From: Lycocorax pyrrhopterus obiensis
Lineage: Eukaryota > Chordata > Aves > Passeriformes > Paradisaeidae
NCBI GenBank assembly: GCA_014706295.1
Contig: JACSVZ010000012.1
Coordinates: 12,828,227 to 12,892,226, forward strand
DNA: 64,000 nucleotides
Reading direction: 5' to 3'
The stretch's first letter is position 1, and each line of letters begins with the position of its first letter. The notes beneath the pieces were generated by a model that was not told where the DNA came from, did not search any database, and saw only the letters and a list, made by a program, of their open reading frames with translations. Made by a program: the position numbers and the translations under genes. Shown piece by piece: positions 12,023 through 25,710 of this stretch.

Positions 12023-13547
12023 TGAATTGTGGCCTGATTATCAAAGTTAAGGCTACACTTCAAGCACATTTTTCGCCTTTCAGTGGACATATCTGCATTC
12101 ACCACATCTAATCATTACCAACACGTCTCCTGCTTCCCCTCGCAGCCTCATTAAACAGACACCACAACTTTCAGTTTGCCCACCCAGAGCTCCTCTATTC
12201 CTTTCAAATGAAAGAGCAATTTTGAAGAATGCCAGAACTACTGATCTGCCTTTCTTTTGTGGGTTTTCAAATGTTCAAACACCCCTGCTTCAAAAAGGAC
12301 AAAGTTTGCTGGTTTGATTATTCTGTACTACACTGCAAAAAGATAGCAACTTGAAGAAAGAACTAGCATACAAAAAGGAAGAAAAAGAGATGAAATTTAC
12401 TTGTGTGGAAGGAGTACAGACTACGAAGAAAAGGGATGAAAAGCACAGAAATAACAAGATGGGCAAGAAGAGACAGCAAGAGTTATACTAGAGATGAACA
12501 ATACAACTTTGAGTGAGCTTTTAGGGGGTAAAAATTGCATTATACAATATAGGATCCTATGTGAAATATAGGTTAATATGTGTATTTAAGTATTATTTTT
12601 TATATTTTTTTAAAAATTAAAAAGCCATGAAAGTTGGTATTGTAACAAAATTAGGTTTGAGGGGTCTAAATTACATTTCATGCCCAGGGTCATTTTTGCA
12701 GTTGAGATCCTCATTCTTCCATGGAAAGAAAAGCAGTAACAGAGTAAATGCATTGCTTTTTAGGCAGACAGCCACCAGAACGACAGCGTATCTATAAATA
12801 CCTGCAGGGAAATGAAGAAAGAGCAACTTCAAATGTCAGAGGTTTGAAATCAGCTTCCAAACCTCCGTACCCTCTGTCAGCTCCAAGAGGGATCCTGTGA
12901 GGAAAGTCCCGCCCTTTGTGCAACAGCGCAGGAAAAGGGTCAGGACAACTGACCAGGCCTGCTCCGCTCCAGAACGTCTTTTGCTGAGATTCACTCATGC
13001 CCATCCAAAGGGGTGCTGGCAAAATAATGAGTTCCTCAGCTGCAGGGAGGGCACTGAGAGCTAATTCCAGGTGGAAGGGAGACAGGGAGGACCAGAGGGC
13101 AGCGGCTGCAGGAGGCCTGTGGCCAGAGAGCAGAACACCCCATGTTCAAACTGTCATACCAAGAGCTCTCTGCAGATTCTGACAGCAAGAGATGCAGAAC
13201 GTTTATGGGAAAATAGAAAAAAAAAAATCTCTCCTGAGCCCTCACTATCCTTTCATGCCAATCCCAACTTAACATGCAATGCATCATCAAAGCAACATTA
13301 CACTGATAGCACAGAATTTATGAGAGATGTCCTGTGTCTTATTAAATAGGAATTGAAAGCTACAGGGTAGAACAGAGGAGCACAATAACATTGTCTTCAC
13401 ATTCTAAAGACTGAGAAAATAGGTCTTTTTTTTTTTTTTGTAAGGGGAGAAAGAGATAATATGAATGTAGATTAAATAATGTTTCCTCCTGAAGACCTGC
13501 TAGATCAAAAGCAGATAAAGTGATAAAGTTAATTACAGACCTCAGTA
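12023..13547. other. Non-coding DNA
   Basis: No supported gene. AT-rich, with a T14 run at 13426-13439. A GC-richer patch at 12780-13150 gives overlapping open frames on both strands without recognisable content. Confidence 0.55.
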
Positions 13548-13601
13548 CTACATAATTCATCTTTACTATATAATTCACCTTTGCTATATAATTCACCTTC
13601 A
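13548..13601 (+). repeat. 18-bp tandem repeat, three copies
   Basis: Three consecutive 18-bp units start at 13548, 13566 and 13584, each of the form CTAYATAATTCAYCTTTR. The first differs from the second at three positions. The 18-bp period keeps a minus-strand frame open and gives a repeated VNYI peptide, which is an artefact of the repeat. An A17 run lies just downstream at 13626-13642. Confidence 0.9.
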
Positions 13602-13984
13602 TGAAATGTGAAACTCTTGTTTAGGAAAAAAAAAAAAAAAAACCAAAAACCAAAACAACACCAAAGCCACATCACTCTTTTTCTTTCCTCAAAAACATTT
13701 TCACTAGTTTTCCTTTTAGTTGTCTGTGAAATAAAAGAAAGGTGTTATATGTTGCAAAGGACCTTTCTAGACTTTTTGGGAAGGACTTGGAATAGGTGGA
13801 AGTAGCATCTTGCAGGGTCAGTGCTTGTTCAACCCCAAAAGGCTGGAGCACCTAGATTAGAAATTACCTGGGAAAAGAGATTATATATTAATATAATCAG
13901 CCAAAATGGTGGAAAGTGCATGGGCAAGTCATCCACATTGGAAAAGATCTCCGAATTTTCAGTCTGCTGACAGGACCCTGATCT

Positions 13985-14023
13985 CTTATCAATCCCTGAT
14001 TGATAAGACAATGCTGTCTTATC
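13985..14023. promoter_or_regulatory. GATA-motif palindrome cluster
   Basis: A perfect 9-bp inverted repeat, CTTATCAAT / ATTGATAAG with a 5-base spacer, lies at 13985-14007. A third CTTATC follows at 14018-14023. This gives three GATAAG-type sites in 39 bp, two of them in palindromic arrangement, as seen in some GATA-factor enhancers. It is also consistent with a small hairpin. Function is inferred only from the motifs. Confidence 0.35.
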
Positions 14024-17000
14024 CAGTAACATCTATATCCATCCCCAGGCTTGCATCAGAAATTAAACATACAACTTTGAAAGATACTCAGTACTCCTAA
14101 TCAAGCCTTGAAGTGACAAAATAATCTAGGAACATCTCAGTTTCATTTCTAGTGGCCATCCAAATACTTCAGGCTTATGGGAAATGTTGCTAATTATTTA
14201 TTCCTGTGTTTAATCTGCTCAATTTATCTGTCATACAGGAACTGGGATGGGAAGATTTGCAGGTCTGGGAAATGAAGGCACAACTGTTTAGCTGGGACCT
14301 GGCTGGTTAAATCCATATGTTTTGTACATCTAATACCAGAGCTGTTAATGCATGCACCCCCTGAAATAAACTGCTTTTTGAACAGTGCATATTATCAATG
14401 CAAATGCTGCAATGAAAATATATATATCAGCTTTTGCCTTCCTGTTTTCTGTGATCTGAGTCCTAGCCAAAGTGTCACACTGTCATCTGTATCTCTTTAG
14501 TCCACTCCTGTAACCAGCCATATGTTTCTGTGCATCAAACCAGCCACTCAGAAATGATACCCCAACAACAGGAATGTTTTACAGCCAGGATTCCTGCTTA
14601 CCAGAGTATTTTAAAGGCATCACATGCTCGTCAGAACAGTGCCAAAAGAACAATAAGTACCTGCTGAGGCAGAATGGGAAGTGCCGTGTCAAATATTTAA
14701 GCACCTGCACATTATGTTCAATTTCTTTCAAAATATAATTGCCTGCAAATTTTGAGAGAAGAGACAACTCCCATAGCTGGTGCCAGAAAGGAAAGGATAT
14801 AAAATACCTTCCCCCAGAGCTGCATTGCTTCTTGTGTGACCCAGACCGTGCCCCTGAATCCTCTCCTGTCAAACCCTTGTTTCCAGTGAGCACCTCACAA
14901 CTGCCAGGAAATTTCCTGCAAGTGACTGATGTGTTTGTTCAATACTCTCACAAATGTCATAGCTGTGGAACTCTGTCATTTATTGTATTTGTTTTCCAAG
15001 GCTTTCTTTTAAAATGTTGTTGCCCAGTTCCTTGCATCTTGAGATGTGTAACGGGCACCGTGAGCTCTGTGGAAAAAAGAGCATATGGACATCCCAGAGT
15101 GAAACCCTTGGAATGGAAGCACTCCTGGGGATGTAAAGCACCTCTCAGCAGTGCAGCAGATTTCAAACCCGTGAATTCTGTTGAAAATATACCACTTTCA
15201 AACTTTACCACAATAACTGCTCCTTCAAGCAGAGCAGGTGATGTTTCAAGTCTCCAAAATTGCAAATTGAATGTTAGTATTAGAATTTAATGCTGTTAAC
15301 TCCAGGAGGTGACAGGAACATTGAGGGGAAGAGAAGGAAGGAGCTGATGTCAAGTGCATGGGGGAAAATCAAGACATGCGGGAATAGGAACAGTTAATTC
15401 AGAGCTCAGCCAATAAGAAGTTCAAGAGCAACTAACAACAGGCAAACGGGAATTAGGATGTAGCAAGAAGAAATTAAAATGCTTCTTTCTCATCTCAGAG
15501 ACAGCCCTGGCTCCGCTGCCAATCACTGGCCAGCAAAGATGGAAGAGAAGGACATTTTGTTACAACAAAACATTACAAACCTGAAACCCAAGTTTAGCTT
15601 AGTACCTGCTCTGAGCACGTGGGATGGTCAAGAGAAGCAGCCCCAACCCTGCTCAGTGTGGTCCTGCAGCATTCCCAGGCACACTCTCTGCCTGGGATAG
15701 ACACACACCTCCAGACTGCTGCCCTCCTCCTCCTCTGCCAGCTTACCGAGTGCCCAAATTGAGCACAAGCCCTCCCTGCAGCATCCTGGCATTCTCCTTT
15801 CGAGGAAAATCTGGATGCCAGTGGGAACCTAGTTTCAAGGAAACCCACCAAAAAGGAAAATTTCAATTCCCACCCCGAAACATATGCCACACTGCTGAAC
15901 TTCGTAGTGCTTCCAGATTCCACTTTTAGCGAGCACAGTTACTGTCCAAAAAGCACTGTTTCAGCAGGAATGATAACAGCACACAGAGGAGAATAACAGC
16001 ACCCACCTAAATTTCACCTGGTTAATTTACTTTACCATGCTTCTAAACTAGGAGAGTCTGAGAGCTCAAGAGTGGGCAGACAAAACCATCCAAACAAGCA
16101 GCATCCAAGGAAGAACTCTCAGTAGGAATTACCCTTCTAAGTGCCTTTCTGCAGAGCTCACACTGGTGCCTATCTGGGCCTGAGGTATTACCTGGGCATC
16201 TCCATCCATCCCCTACAAGAGAGAATGATTTAACTCAGAACTCCCTAAAATGAACCAACAGTTCCAATCAGTTTAATTACTAATTTACCAGTATTTTATA
16301 CAATAAAAAGTAGCAATTCTACCACGCTTTGATCAACATCACTTTGTGCTAAAAACAGATCAATGCTATTTACTACTCAATATCACATAAGAATATTATA
16401 TAATATCATAAAAATTATATTAAAGTTTAAAACCTTCAGTATTTCTCTCAGGCTTTGGTATCCAATGAGAATGACAAATTATCTCAACCCATTTGTTTTT
16501 TGCAGATACAAATATTTCCCCAGTAATAGGCAAAGGAGACACCATTTATAATTTGAAATTGTATTAACTGCACCATTAAAGAACAAATACAGAATTAATA
16601 TAATTGGTACATACATAAGGTATTTGGGTATAAAGGTTAGTGAGCCTTATTTAAGAAATCTCATACATGTAAACTTTGCCAAAAAATTCCAAATATTGCT
16701 TGTCTGAAGAAAAAAGCAAACACCTCCCATCATCAAACCAGTTCTGTGACAAGGAATGACCTCCCCATTTACTTCACAGCAATTTATATTAAAAAAAAAA
16801 TCTGTTTAGGTAAGCGCTGCAACCACCAAAGTGAGACACAAAGCCACACACAAGAGCAGGATAACGTAAGGAAAGTATTTTAGTGATACCCAAAATGTGA
16901 AGTGACTTCATCTCTCCATGCCCATCTCTGTAACATTGCCTACACAACTGCTCTGCTACATGGGTTTTACTGTTTTCCTTTCCAGCATCTTCACACCCTT

Positions 17001-20000
17001 AATGATATTTCTCAATGTATTTGCACTGCTAAAAATGCTTAATTTGGCTTTTTTCCCTGCCGTGACTGAGGTTCTGTGTGACCTTGAATTGAATGCCACT
17101 GTAGCAAGCTGTCTCTCACCGTGGGAGTTCTCTCTTTTCTCGTGTTGGAGCACAGGATCTCTGATTTGATAAAGCAGCACTCGAACAGCTGATGCAGCAC
17201 TCAGTAATTTTCTCCAGTCACAGAGGTTTATCTTTCGTCCAGGCTTCAGCAGGAACAGCAGTGTTTTACACACACATAACATCCTTTTAAGAAGGCACTT
17301 TTCAGAGTGCTTTGAAAACACTGAGGCTCACAGCCCCGCAAAAGGTAACTGAGAAGGATGCAGGCATTGCTGCAGCTTCCTGTAGTGGCAGGTCCAGCAG
17401 GAATTCAATAAAGCACAGTGAAAACAATAAATCCAGCTGGAATTACAGTGACTCTCAAAGATTTAAAAAAAAAAAAAAACCAAAACAAACAGTAAAAAGC
17501 ACTTTTGGTGTGTTGGTTTTTTTTTTTTCCCCTACAATGCTCCTTATCACCGTGCTTGGAGAACTCACTGGCAATAATAACAATATTCGTGGGTCCAACA
17601 CAAGTCTCCATTTTCCACACCTAATGACAGCAGAGTATGAGGAGATCCCAGCAGAAGTTTTCTGACCAGCTGCCTTCATAACCCAGTGGAAATACCTGCA
17701 ACTCAATCTCACCCCAGTGACACTTCCAGATCAAAAGAAATATATTACATTCATGAAAATGGCCAGAATTTTGCTGGACCATGCTGTACCTTTTATTTAA
17801 ATGCAAGAATCAAATCAAGAGGAGGTCTGCTTTATGATGGAACATGAAATAATCATGCTTTTTGCACCAAAAATAGTTAACAGGATACCAAGTATAACAG
17901 CAGTGTAAACCCAGCCGAAATGGCAAACAGTGACGAGAAAAACCAGCTAGGTTTGTCACACAGTGGTTATAACGCATCGTATGTCTCTACTTCCCCAAAG
18001 CAGCCACAGCAAGCTAAAAGACCCAGCTCTCTGATATTTTGTGCATTAGAAATCTCTGGGTGATGGTGCAATGGGTTTTTAGCAAAAGGGGAAAAAAAAA
18101 TGTTCAAAATACAAAGGATTTTTCTTTAAACTTCAAAAACTACACCGAAGATGAGGAAGCTGTCCGACAAATAGCAAGGAATAGAACTTTCTTGCAAGTT
18201 TTCCATGTATTTATGGCATTTTGTTTTTAAATAAGCACTTCAAGGGATAGAGGAGAGGCTTAGACAAGAAACTTGAAACCAGTCCTGGCCTCCAGAATGT
18301 GGGACACTCTCAATGTAAATTGAATTATACATCATGGCATGCACAGGAGACAAATTAATTTGCACAGGTTATCTACCTTCCAGCAGCTCCCCAGATTTTC
18401 ACAGCCTGTGCAACACTTAAAAGGTTTGCTCCAGCCCACCTTCTCCCTCATCTCCCTGCTCTGCATTATGCCAGATTATTCTGTTATATAGGTCAGACTC
18501 TCTTGCAGAAAAGACCCATATCTTTTTGTGATGCATAAGGCCAGAGGTGTCAACTTTTTAAAGCCATACCAACCCCATGACAATTATTTCAATTCCACGT
18601 AAAGGTCTTTAAATAGATCAGCTTAGTAAATTATTATGGGGCACTTTCCTATTAAAAACCCTCTTTCCACAGTGAGCCAGGGCTGCTAATACCCACTTTG
18701 AGGAGGCATCTGAAATGTGTGCACCCTTTCCTACAGCAGCCAAACACTCCTATTTTTCATTATCTGACAAACACACGGGCAAATTTGTACATGTACTGTG
18801 TTCATTAATGACACCAACCTGCCCCTGGAGAGACTGAATATTAACAGCCTGCTGAATAGTAGTGATACCTACATTTTCATGGTTTTACATGTCAGCTGTT
18901 AAATAGTGGTCACCATTTTAGTAGTGTGCCCCCAGACTACATAGACACAGCTGAAGAAAAAAATGAGTTTCGGAGACTATAATTAAAACAGAGGGTTTGA
19001 GAAAAAAGAGGACAGAAACCAAAAAATTCTTGATAATTTTAACTTTCTAATACCCCCAATAACATAATAAACATTCAATAATCTAACTACAAAATTCCTG
19101 TTAAACAACTATGAAAATTAGAACATTTCTGATCTTGAATCTGAGACATTCAGGTCTTTTTCCATTTTGTTTCCAGTTCTGAATATTGTCCCATTTGTAT
19201 TAGTTTTGGTGATTAATATGGACCTTATTGCTTCATACAACTTTTAAAAACTGCACAACTTCTGATTTATTCCACCTAAGGCTCCCATCCATTTACATGT
19301 TCCTGGATGTTCTCCCATTAGGTGAGCTCTCAATGGTTAAGGCGAAAGCTCTACTAAAATAAGCACTTCTGAAGGAGGAAAATATTAAATCTACCACGTA
19401 CACTGGAAAAATACTGTCCAGTCAACAGCTTTTCAAGAAAAATCAAAAATACAGATGTTGCTTCCTCCAGTGCAGTTGGGTATGTGAGGGGTACAAGTCC
19501 AAAGGGCTTTGGGCAGTGCAAAACCACCTGTTTTATGTGAGACATTCTAAACACATTAATTGGTGTGATATTGCCCAGGATAAACTGATATAGACTCCGT
19601 TGTTATCACTTGCAGCACTTTGATCATGTAAGCAAACATCAAAATTAGCATAACTGGAAGAGGAGCAGTGCAAAATTAACAGTGCTGCTTTGCCCCTGAT
19701 GTGTTAAAGCCACAATAAGCTTACTGAGTTTGAGCAATTAAAATAATTTGTTTCCTGTTCATGATGTTATTGGATTTGGACAGATACAGAGGAGATAACA
19801 GGATCATAAAGGAACACAGGTAACCTAAAGACAAAGTGATACAGTAAATCCCCACAACCACTAAATTCAAGATCTGAAACTGGTAGGCATAGAGGGGAAT
19901 ATAAATTATGGCAATGCTAAGCAGTAAAAGCATTTGTGAGTTGATAGGGAATGAAAATTTAAATAAAAACATTTCCTGGCCCGCTCAGCCATAACAATGT

Positions 20001-23000
20001 TCTTTTGTTTGTATTCTTTGCAATTTAGCTGCTTGACAACTTCATTCAACCTTCAGCAGCAAACACAGGTATTGATTATCTCTGAACATCCTAATGACTG
20101 GAGACTGGGACATAAACCATAAAAGCAGAGTTTCTGGTTACAAGTGAAATTATAGTTTGCCTACAAGATTGCACAATAAATCAGAGAACAAATCAGCCAG
20201 CACAGGGCTCTGGGGTCACTGAAGTGATGTTGACACATTACAATAATGAGAACTTGAAACACCTCATGCCCTATTGATTTTTAAGCTGAATCATTGCCAC
20301 TGCAGGAGATTACAAGAGTGCGTACTGGAATCATGGCCCACGTGGGAGATGCTGATGAAAAACACAAACAACTGCACCAAAATAGTTCTTTACCTGTACC
20401 TGTTATAGCACAACACCCTTCTCCCTTGCCCCCTCTCCAAGGTCTCAGACTACAATTCCATCAAGGTTTAACTATCTCACTTAAAAGAACTTGCCTTTCT
20501 ATTTTCTTCTTTGCCTACATTAATTATGCAGATACATAATAAGACTTGAAGTGACACTTTAAAACATCTCACAGAAACTGCATATTAGAAAACCTAGACT
20601 ACGAGAAATGCTTTTCAATGCTTCCAAGTAGCTTTCCTGTTTTCACTCCACAGCAAATTATTCCATGCTATAAAAATAATTCCAATAATCACTAACTTAT
20701 TTTCTCTGCACAGTGGAGAATACAATGCGTAAACACCAAAAGCCTTGCCACCAGCTAAAGAACAAAAATGCTTCTGGTTTTTTTTCTCCTTTTACTTCCA
20801 CTTGATAGCACTGAGAACCAATAAGCTGTCAGAGGGGTGACCAGTGACACAAAATGATTACAGTCCTGTCACGACAAAAGGAGCAGTTATAATTTGCACT
20901 GGAGCCAATTACTTCAGGAACACATCATTTTTGCTTAAGGGGAGAAAATAATACCTCTATTATCCCTTCCAGCCAGGAGGTCTCTTGCCATGCCACAGAG
21001 GTGCAAGAAGAGAGAGAAACTATTTAACTAGAGCCCCCACAGTAAACAAACTTTGAAATTTGTGGCTTATTCCTGACAATAAGAACTTTTTAAGCACTGC
21101 AATGAGGTTCTTAATGAAGCCTTACTGTTCATCAGCTGTCAGGACAGAAGAAAGAAAGGGCTGACTTGGGCTAAGTGAAAGAATCACTCCATGAAGAACT
21201 AGGCAACCTGTGGCAAAGAGAAGAAACTTTTACCTCTTGATGCACTTCCCAGTGAAAGGGATTAGACTGTTAAATATATCCTTAGGATTAGCTCCTGTTA
21301 GGCTCCTCAGAGATATGTTTTTAATCAGTGGCTCTGCACTTGGCATTTATTCCTTTAGGGAGGGGGGAAATTTTCAAATTATTTCTCTTCTTCCATTTGA
21401 AATTCAGTGCCATCAGCAAGACTCCAAAGAAAGAGGGAACAGAAGGGCAAGGAACCTCAATTTATGGTAGAGCCCCATCCTTTTAAGTTCCTCTCAATAT
21501 TTAAGGTGCTTACCCTCAACCCAGCTCTCGGAGAGTTGTGATTCCAAACCTTCCTTCAGTGTGGGTTAGATGAAAGGGAAGTAGCAGCAACAGGCAGGTT
21601 TTTAAAGGAATAGAGGTGTTTGTGTTGTGCAGATGTGTGAGGATGCACTCGTGAATGCACACATCCCCCTGCCACCACCAGAGCACCTGCAGTTATTTGT
21701 TCTTGCCTTCCCTCTCCCCTTTTCCCAGCAGGTGCCTCAATTCTCCTTTCTGTCCATGCCCCAACTGCTGCTGCTTTATCTCATACCTAAGCCTGGTAAC
21801 TCCATTTGAACTGGTCGATCCTCTGCCAGATCTTCCCTGAGAGACACTCTCAGACAAATGAGAGCACATCAGATGTGCTAAGTGCCACAAACCAGCAGCT
21901 ACAACCATTATTAACGGGGAAAACCGTCCCCAGCTGGATCTCCTCTGCAATCTGGGGGCCTACAGGCAAGGTTAATTACCAACATAGAAACTGCAGCACA
22001 GGACAAGCTACCTGCCATCAAACCAGGCTTTTCTAGGAGGAAAATTTGATCTCTCAACACAATACAGTAGCTTTTCGACAACAGGAAAATTGTACTAACA
22101 GAAAATCCAACGAAGGAGATGCTCGGTGTTTACACAGAGAGAACAAACAGCAGTGAGGACAACAGCAAACAGGGCTGTCTGCAAAGACAAGCTGCAGGAC
22201 TTGGTAGGAGTTTAAGAAGAGAGAGTGCACAAAGATGTGGACAGGAGGAACCCTACATTAATTAATTAATTACCAATTGAGCTGCCTTGCCTCAATCCTT
22301 GCCCCCAGGACACCATAAACTTCCACAAAGAGAAGCAAATCCTACTCATATTATTGACATAATCTGTCAGGACTGTGCATGTTTCTCATATTTTATTGTT
22401 TTCATAGGTTTTTTGTCTATTAGGTGAAACATTATACTCAGAATTCTCCTTGTAGTTCTGTGACTTCAACAGAATCAGTATCAGTAAATGCAACAAATCC
22501 CTAAGTTCATTTTGCTAATATCAATCTTAATTAATGGCAAGGTAGAATTCATTAGTAGAATTTTCACAACATTTGATGCTGCAGCATTAGCATACAATCA
22601 TATCACCATTTACCATTTTTCATCAAAATAAAAGTCAAATAAGGGGGAAGAGTCTATTGAGTAAGAAAAGCCAATTTATTAACACTAAAAAATAGCTTCA
22701 GAAATTTTTACCATGTAGGTAGCATATCAATATATGGACAATTAAAATGGCTATAAGTGCATTACTAAAATTCATATTCTAGGAGAAATACAACGGGAAA
22801 GAGACTGAATTTGGACAAAGAAACTATGCCAGCACAAAAAATACTGCAATTTTTCTCCATTTTTTCAGTAAGAGAAAGTCTCACCAGCATCTTCATAATC
22901 TGTAAACCTTATTTACAACAAGTCAGAACCCCTTGGCAGAGCACTACAATCACTGGCATGTGATACCCTACCAGGAATTTTTCCTGTGATTTGCAGTAAC

Positions 23001-25687
23001 AGCTCACCTGGTCCAGCTGCACACAGTTTAGGCAGAATGAAAATTAGAATGAAAATTGTACAAGAGGGTCCAAGAGAACATCCATGGTAATGGCAGAAGA
23101 TCAAACTGGTTAAAAGACTCTAAGATTCTTATACAAAACCCAGAGAAATAACACTAAGGCTGCTTATTTTTTAAAGGAAATAAAAAGCAGACTCAAAATA
23201 AATACCAATGGCTGGCACAGAGAGCTAGAAAATTCAGTTCTCAGAAAAAAAGGACATGGGAATATGCAATGAAAATTAATAGAAAAGCAGAAGGATATCT
23301 CTCCTCCCACAAATTCTACCTGTCAGAACCTTTTTTAAACGCTGCAGATATACCTAACTGCAAGACTCATTGTCAAAGATGTGTTGCCAAACCTGAATAC
23401 CCAAGGAAATATAAAGAGTGTTCAAAGGGAAACTACATCTTTATATCCTGATGACTGAAACCTGTTGCCTTGAGGGTCAGACTCATCCCTGAAGCATTAA
23501 AAATCAAGGTAAAGCTGTTCCCAGTGCCCTGCTCAGCCCAAAGTAAAATAGATAAGAAATAAGCTCGGGTCTGAGCAAGGCACTGCATTTCTCTCTACCT
23601 GGCTCTTTGTCTTCATTTAGAAGGTAACACTGAAGGTCTTGGAGACACTTCTTTTTGACTGCTTTGTTAAAATTGAGGAGTTTTTTAAGCTGTTCCCTTC
23701 TCGGTACTGGAGCAGGGCTGGGGTTTTCCTCTTTGCCACACGATGTCAGTGTTGCCGAGTAAAAATTGGAAATTTGCATCTTTATCGGGACTCAAATAAA
23801 GGTTCAGACATTTCGTTCCTTTAAGGCTATCACGGGACAACTTAACAGAGCTGAAAGATGCCCCAGTGCAATCCATTCCAAACTTCCAGACTGCCTGATG
23901 TGAAAGGATGTGCACGTTCCCAGCCAACACGGAATGACAGAAGTGCCAACACCAGAATCCTTCTGCTGTTTGTTGTCTCGAGGGGATGTTGCCACTCTAA
24001 TTGTGCAATCCCACCTCTGCATCTCATTGGCTTGAATTTCTGAAGGATGAAAATTAATCCATGTCATGTTTGTAAATCTGGTGAAGAAAACTGATTGTGA
24101 GGGCAAAACTTAAAACTCCCCTCAAAAGGTGGTCAGCGCTGCCGTTCCCACAGCGCTGGGGAATGCTGCCAGTGCAAACTGAGTAATTGGCCCATCAAGC
24201 TGTGCCAGAGAAGAGGATTTCATACCTGAATGGGGGAGGGAACTGTGCCATAACCTGCTCCCTAACCCTTCAGCACACATCTCTTTTGGAGCTACCATTT
24301 TAAAACATAAAAATACGCTTCCTAGAAAATTCACAGCACTGCTAAGGCACAATCTAATTCAATCCTTGCTCTTAGTCACCCAAACCTGGAGAGAGAATGG
24401 AGGCCTGAAAATAACATGATCACTGTAAAATATATCCTTTATACCTTATAACTAAAAATCCAACTGTATAGATTTTTCAGAACCAGATCTTTCTTGTTGC
24501 AATACCACTGACAAAAGATTCAAAGTAACTTTTCTTGAACACTTGCTTTCTTTTTTATGTCTCAGTACCATTTTTCCCCCTATAATCCCTTTTGTATCTC
24601 TTACTAGCCCACACTGTGTCCCACATTTGGGGTATGACAGGTTAAAAGTCACACTATGTCACCTTCTGACTTCAAACACTGGAATGTGATTCATTCTTCT
24701 GTGCAGCCACGAATAAAAATCCTTCCCAAATGGGGGATGGGGAGAAGGTACCAGCAAAGTTCAGCTCCTGTGTGTGTTTGAGGCTGTTTAATTTGCACTA
24801 AAAAGCCCAGCAGATGTATGAAACACTGCCTGAGGTCTAATGTATACACTGATGTACCCAGACAGAAGCTTGAAACTGTAGGAAACGAGCAAAAACATGA
24901 AAAACTACAAAAGGTGGATGCAAGCGCTGTTTTCCTCAGTATATCTGTCTCCTTCACCATCTGTATTGACAGCCTTTTATTTTTTTAGCATTTCCACACA
25001 AAAAGAAATTAGGAAAGAAATGGTAATTGTAAATATTGAAGATGATGGCCATGTTTTTTTCAAATCCCTTGCCCACTTGTTACAAGATACTGCTGTGCAT
25101 CTTGTGCCTTTCTTGTTAACATTTCATGGAGAACTTCCATGAGCATACGTTTGTTCTCGTTCCCAACACTTTGTTCTGTCACTGTGACAGATGGCTTTAC
25201 ACTGAAGCATATGAAAATATTAAATTCCTTATCAACCTGTTGAAGTTTGAAATGCCTGTAAGTAATAACCATCTTGGCAGCTATTTCTTTAATACAGATA
25301 TTACAGAAAGGCCTTTAGTACCTCCATATCAGTTTCCTATTTGTTACAGTCTATTCTAAAACTACAGCTTTCTTTGAACTTGATTAATAGTAGCATTGTT
25401 TCATTCAAAATAATGTAATTTCTAAGCAGAATATTAAGTTTTACTACTTGTTTATCTGGAACAAGTTGAAAATTAATTTTAAAAATTACAGTTAGACACG
25501 ATAGGGGCTTGTGCTGTACCAAAAGGAGTGGGGAGGACACTGGGACTTGGTTCCCTTCCCTGGGACAGTTCCTTCTCTGTCTAAGCACAGCAACTGGTCA
25601 AGCACTGTGTTCAAGACTTGAATCCAGTTCTCTCTAACACAATATTCTCCCCTGTGCCAAACCAACTGTTGGCTCTAGAAACTAGAT
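14024..25687. other. Non-coding DNA
   Basis: No supported gene over 11.6 kb. Simple repeats include an A15 run at 17465-17479 with a T12 run at 17517-17528 (able to pair with each other), and a TTAA tetranucleotide tract at 22257-22272. The longest open frame (14739-15290, plus, 183 codons) has a Cys-rich middle but no recognised domain, no supporting splice or promoter signal and no GC shift. I regard it as chance. Confidence 0.55.
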
Positions 25688-25710
25688 AAAAAAAAAAAAA
25701 AAAAAAAAAA
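25688..25710 (+). repeat. Poly-A tract, 23 bases
   Basis: The longest uninterrupted A run in the window, followed by CCCC. I looked upstream for a processed-pseudogene or retroelement body that could own this tail and recognised none, so it is listed as a homopolymer only. Confidence 0.9.

Noticed and set aside
17465..17528. A15 and T12 runs as a retroelement or hairpin RNA gene
   Set aside because: Two homopolymers 37 bp apart can pair, but nothing else suggests an RNA gene. Such runs are common in this DNA.
25600..25710. Processed pseudogene or SINE ending in the A23 tract
   Set aside because: No recognisable gene or element body precedes the tract and no flanking duplication was seen.
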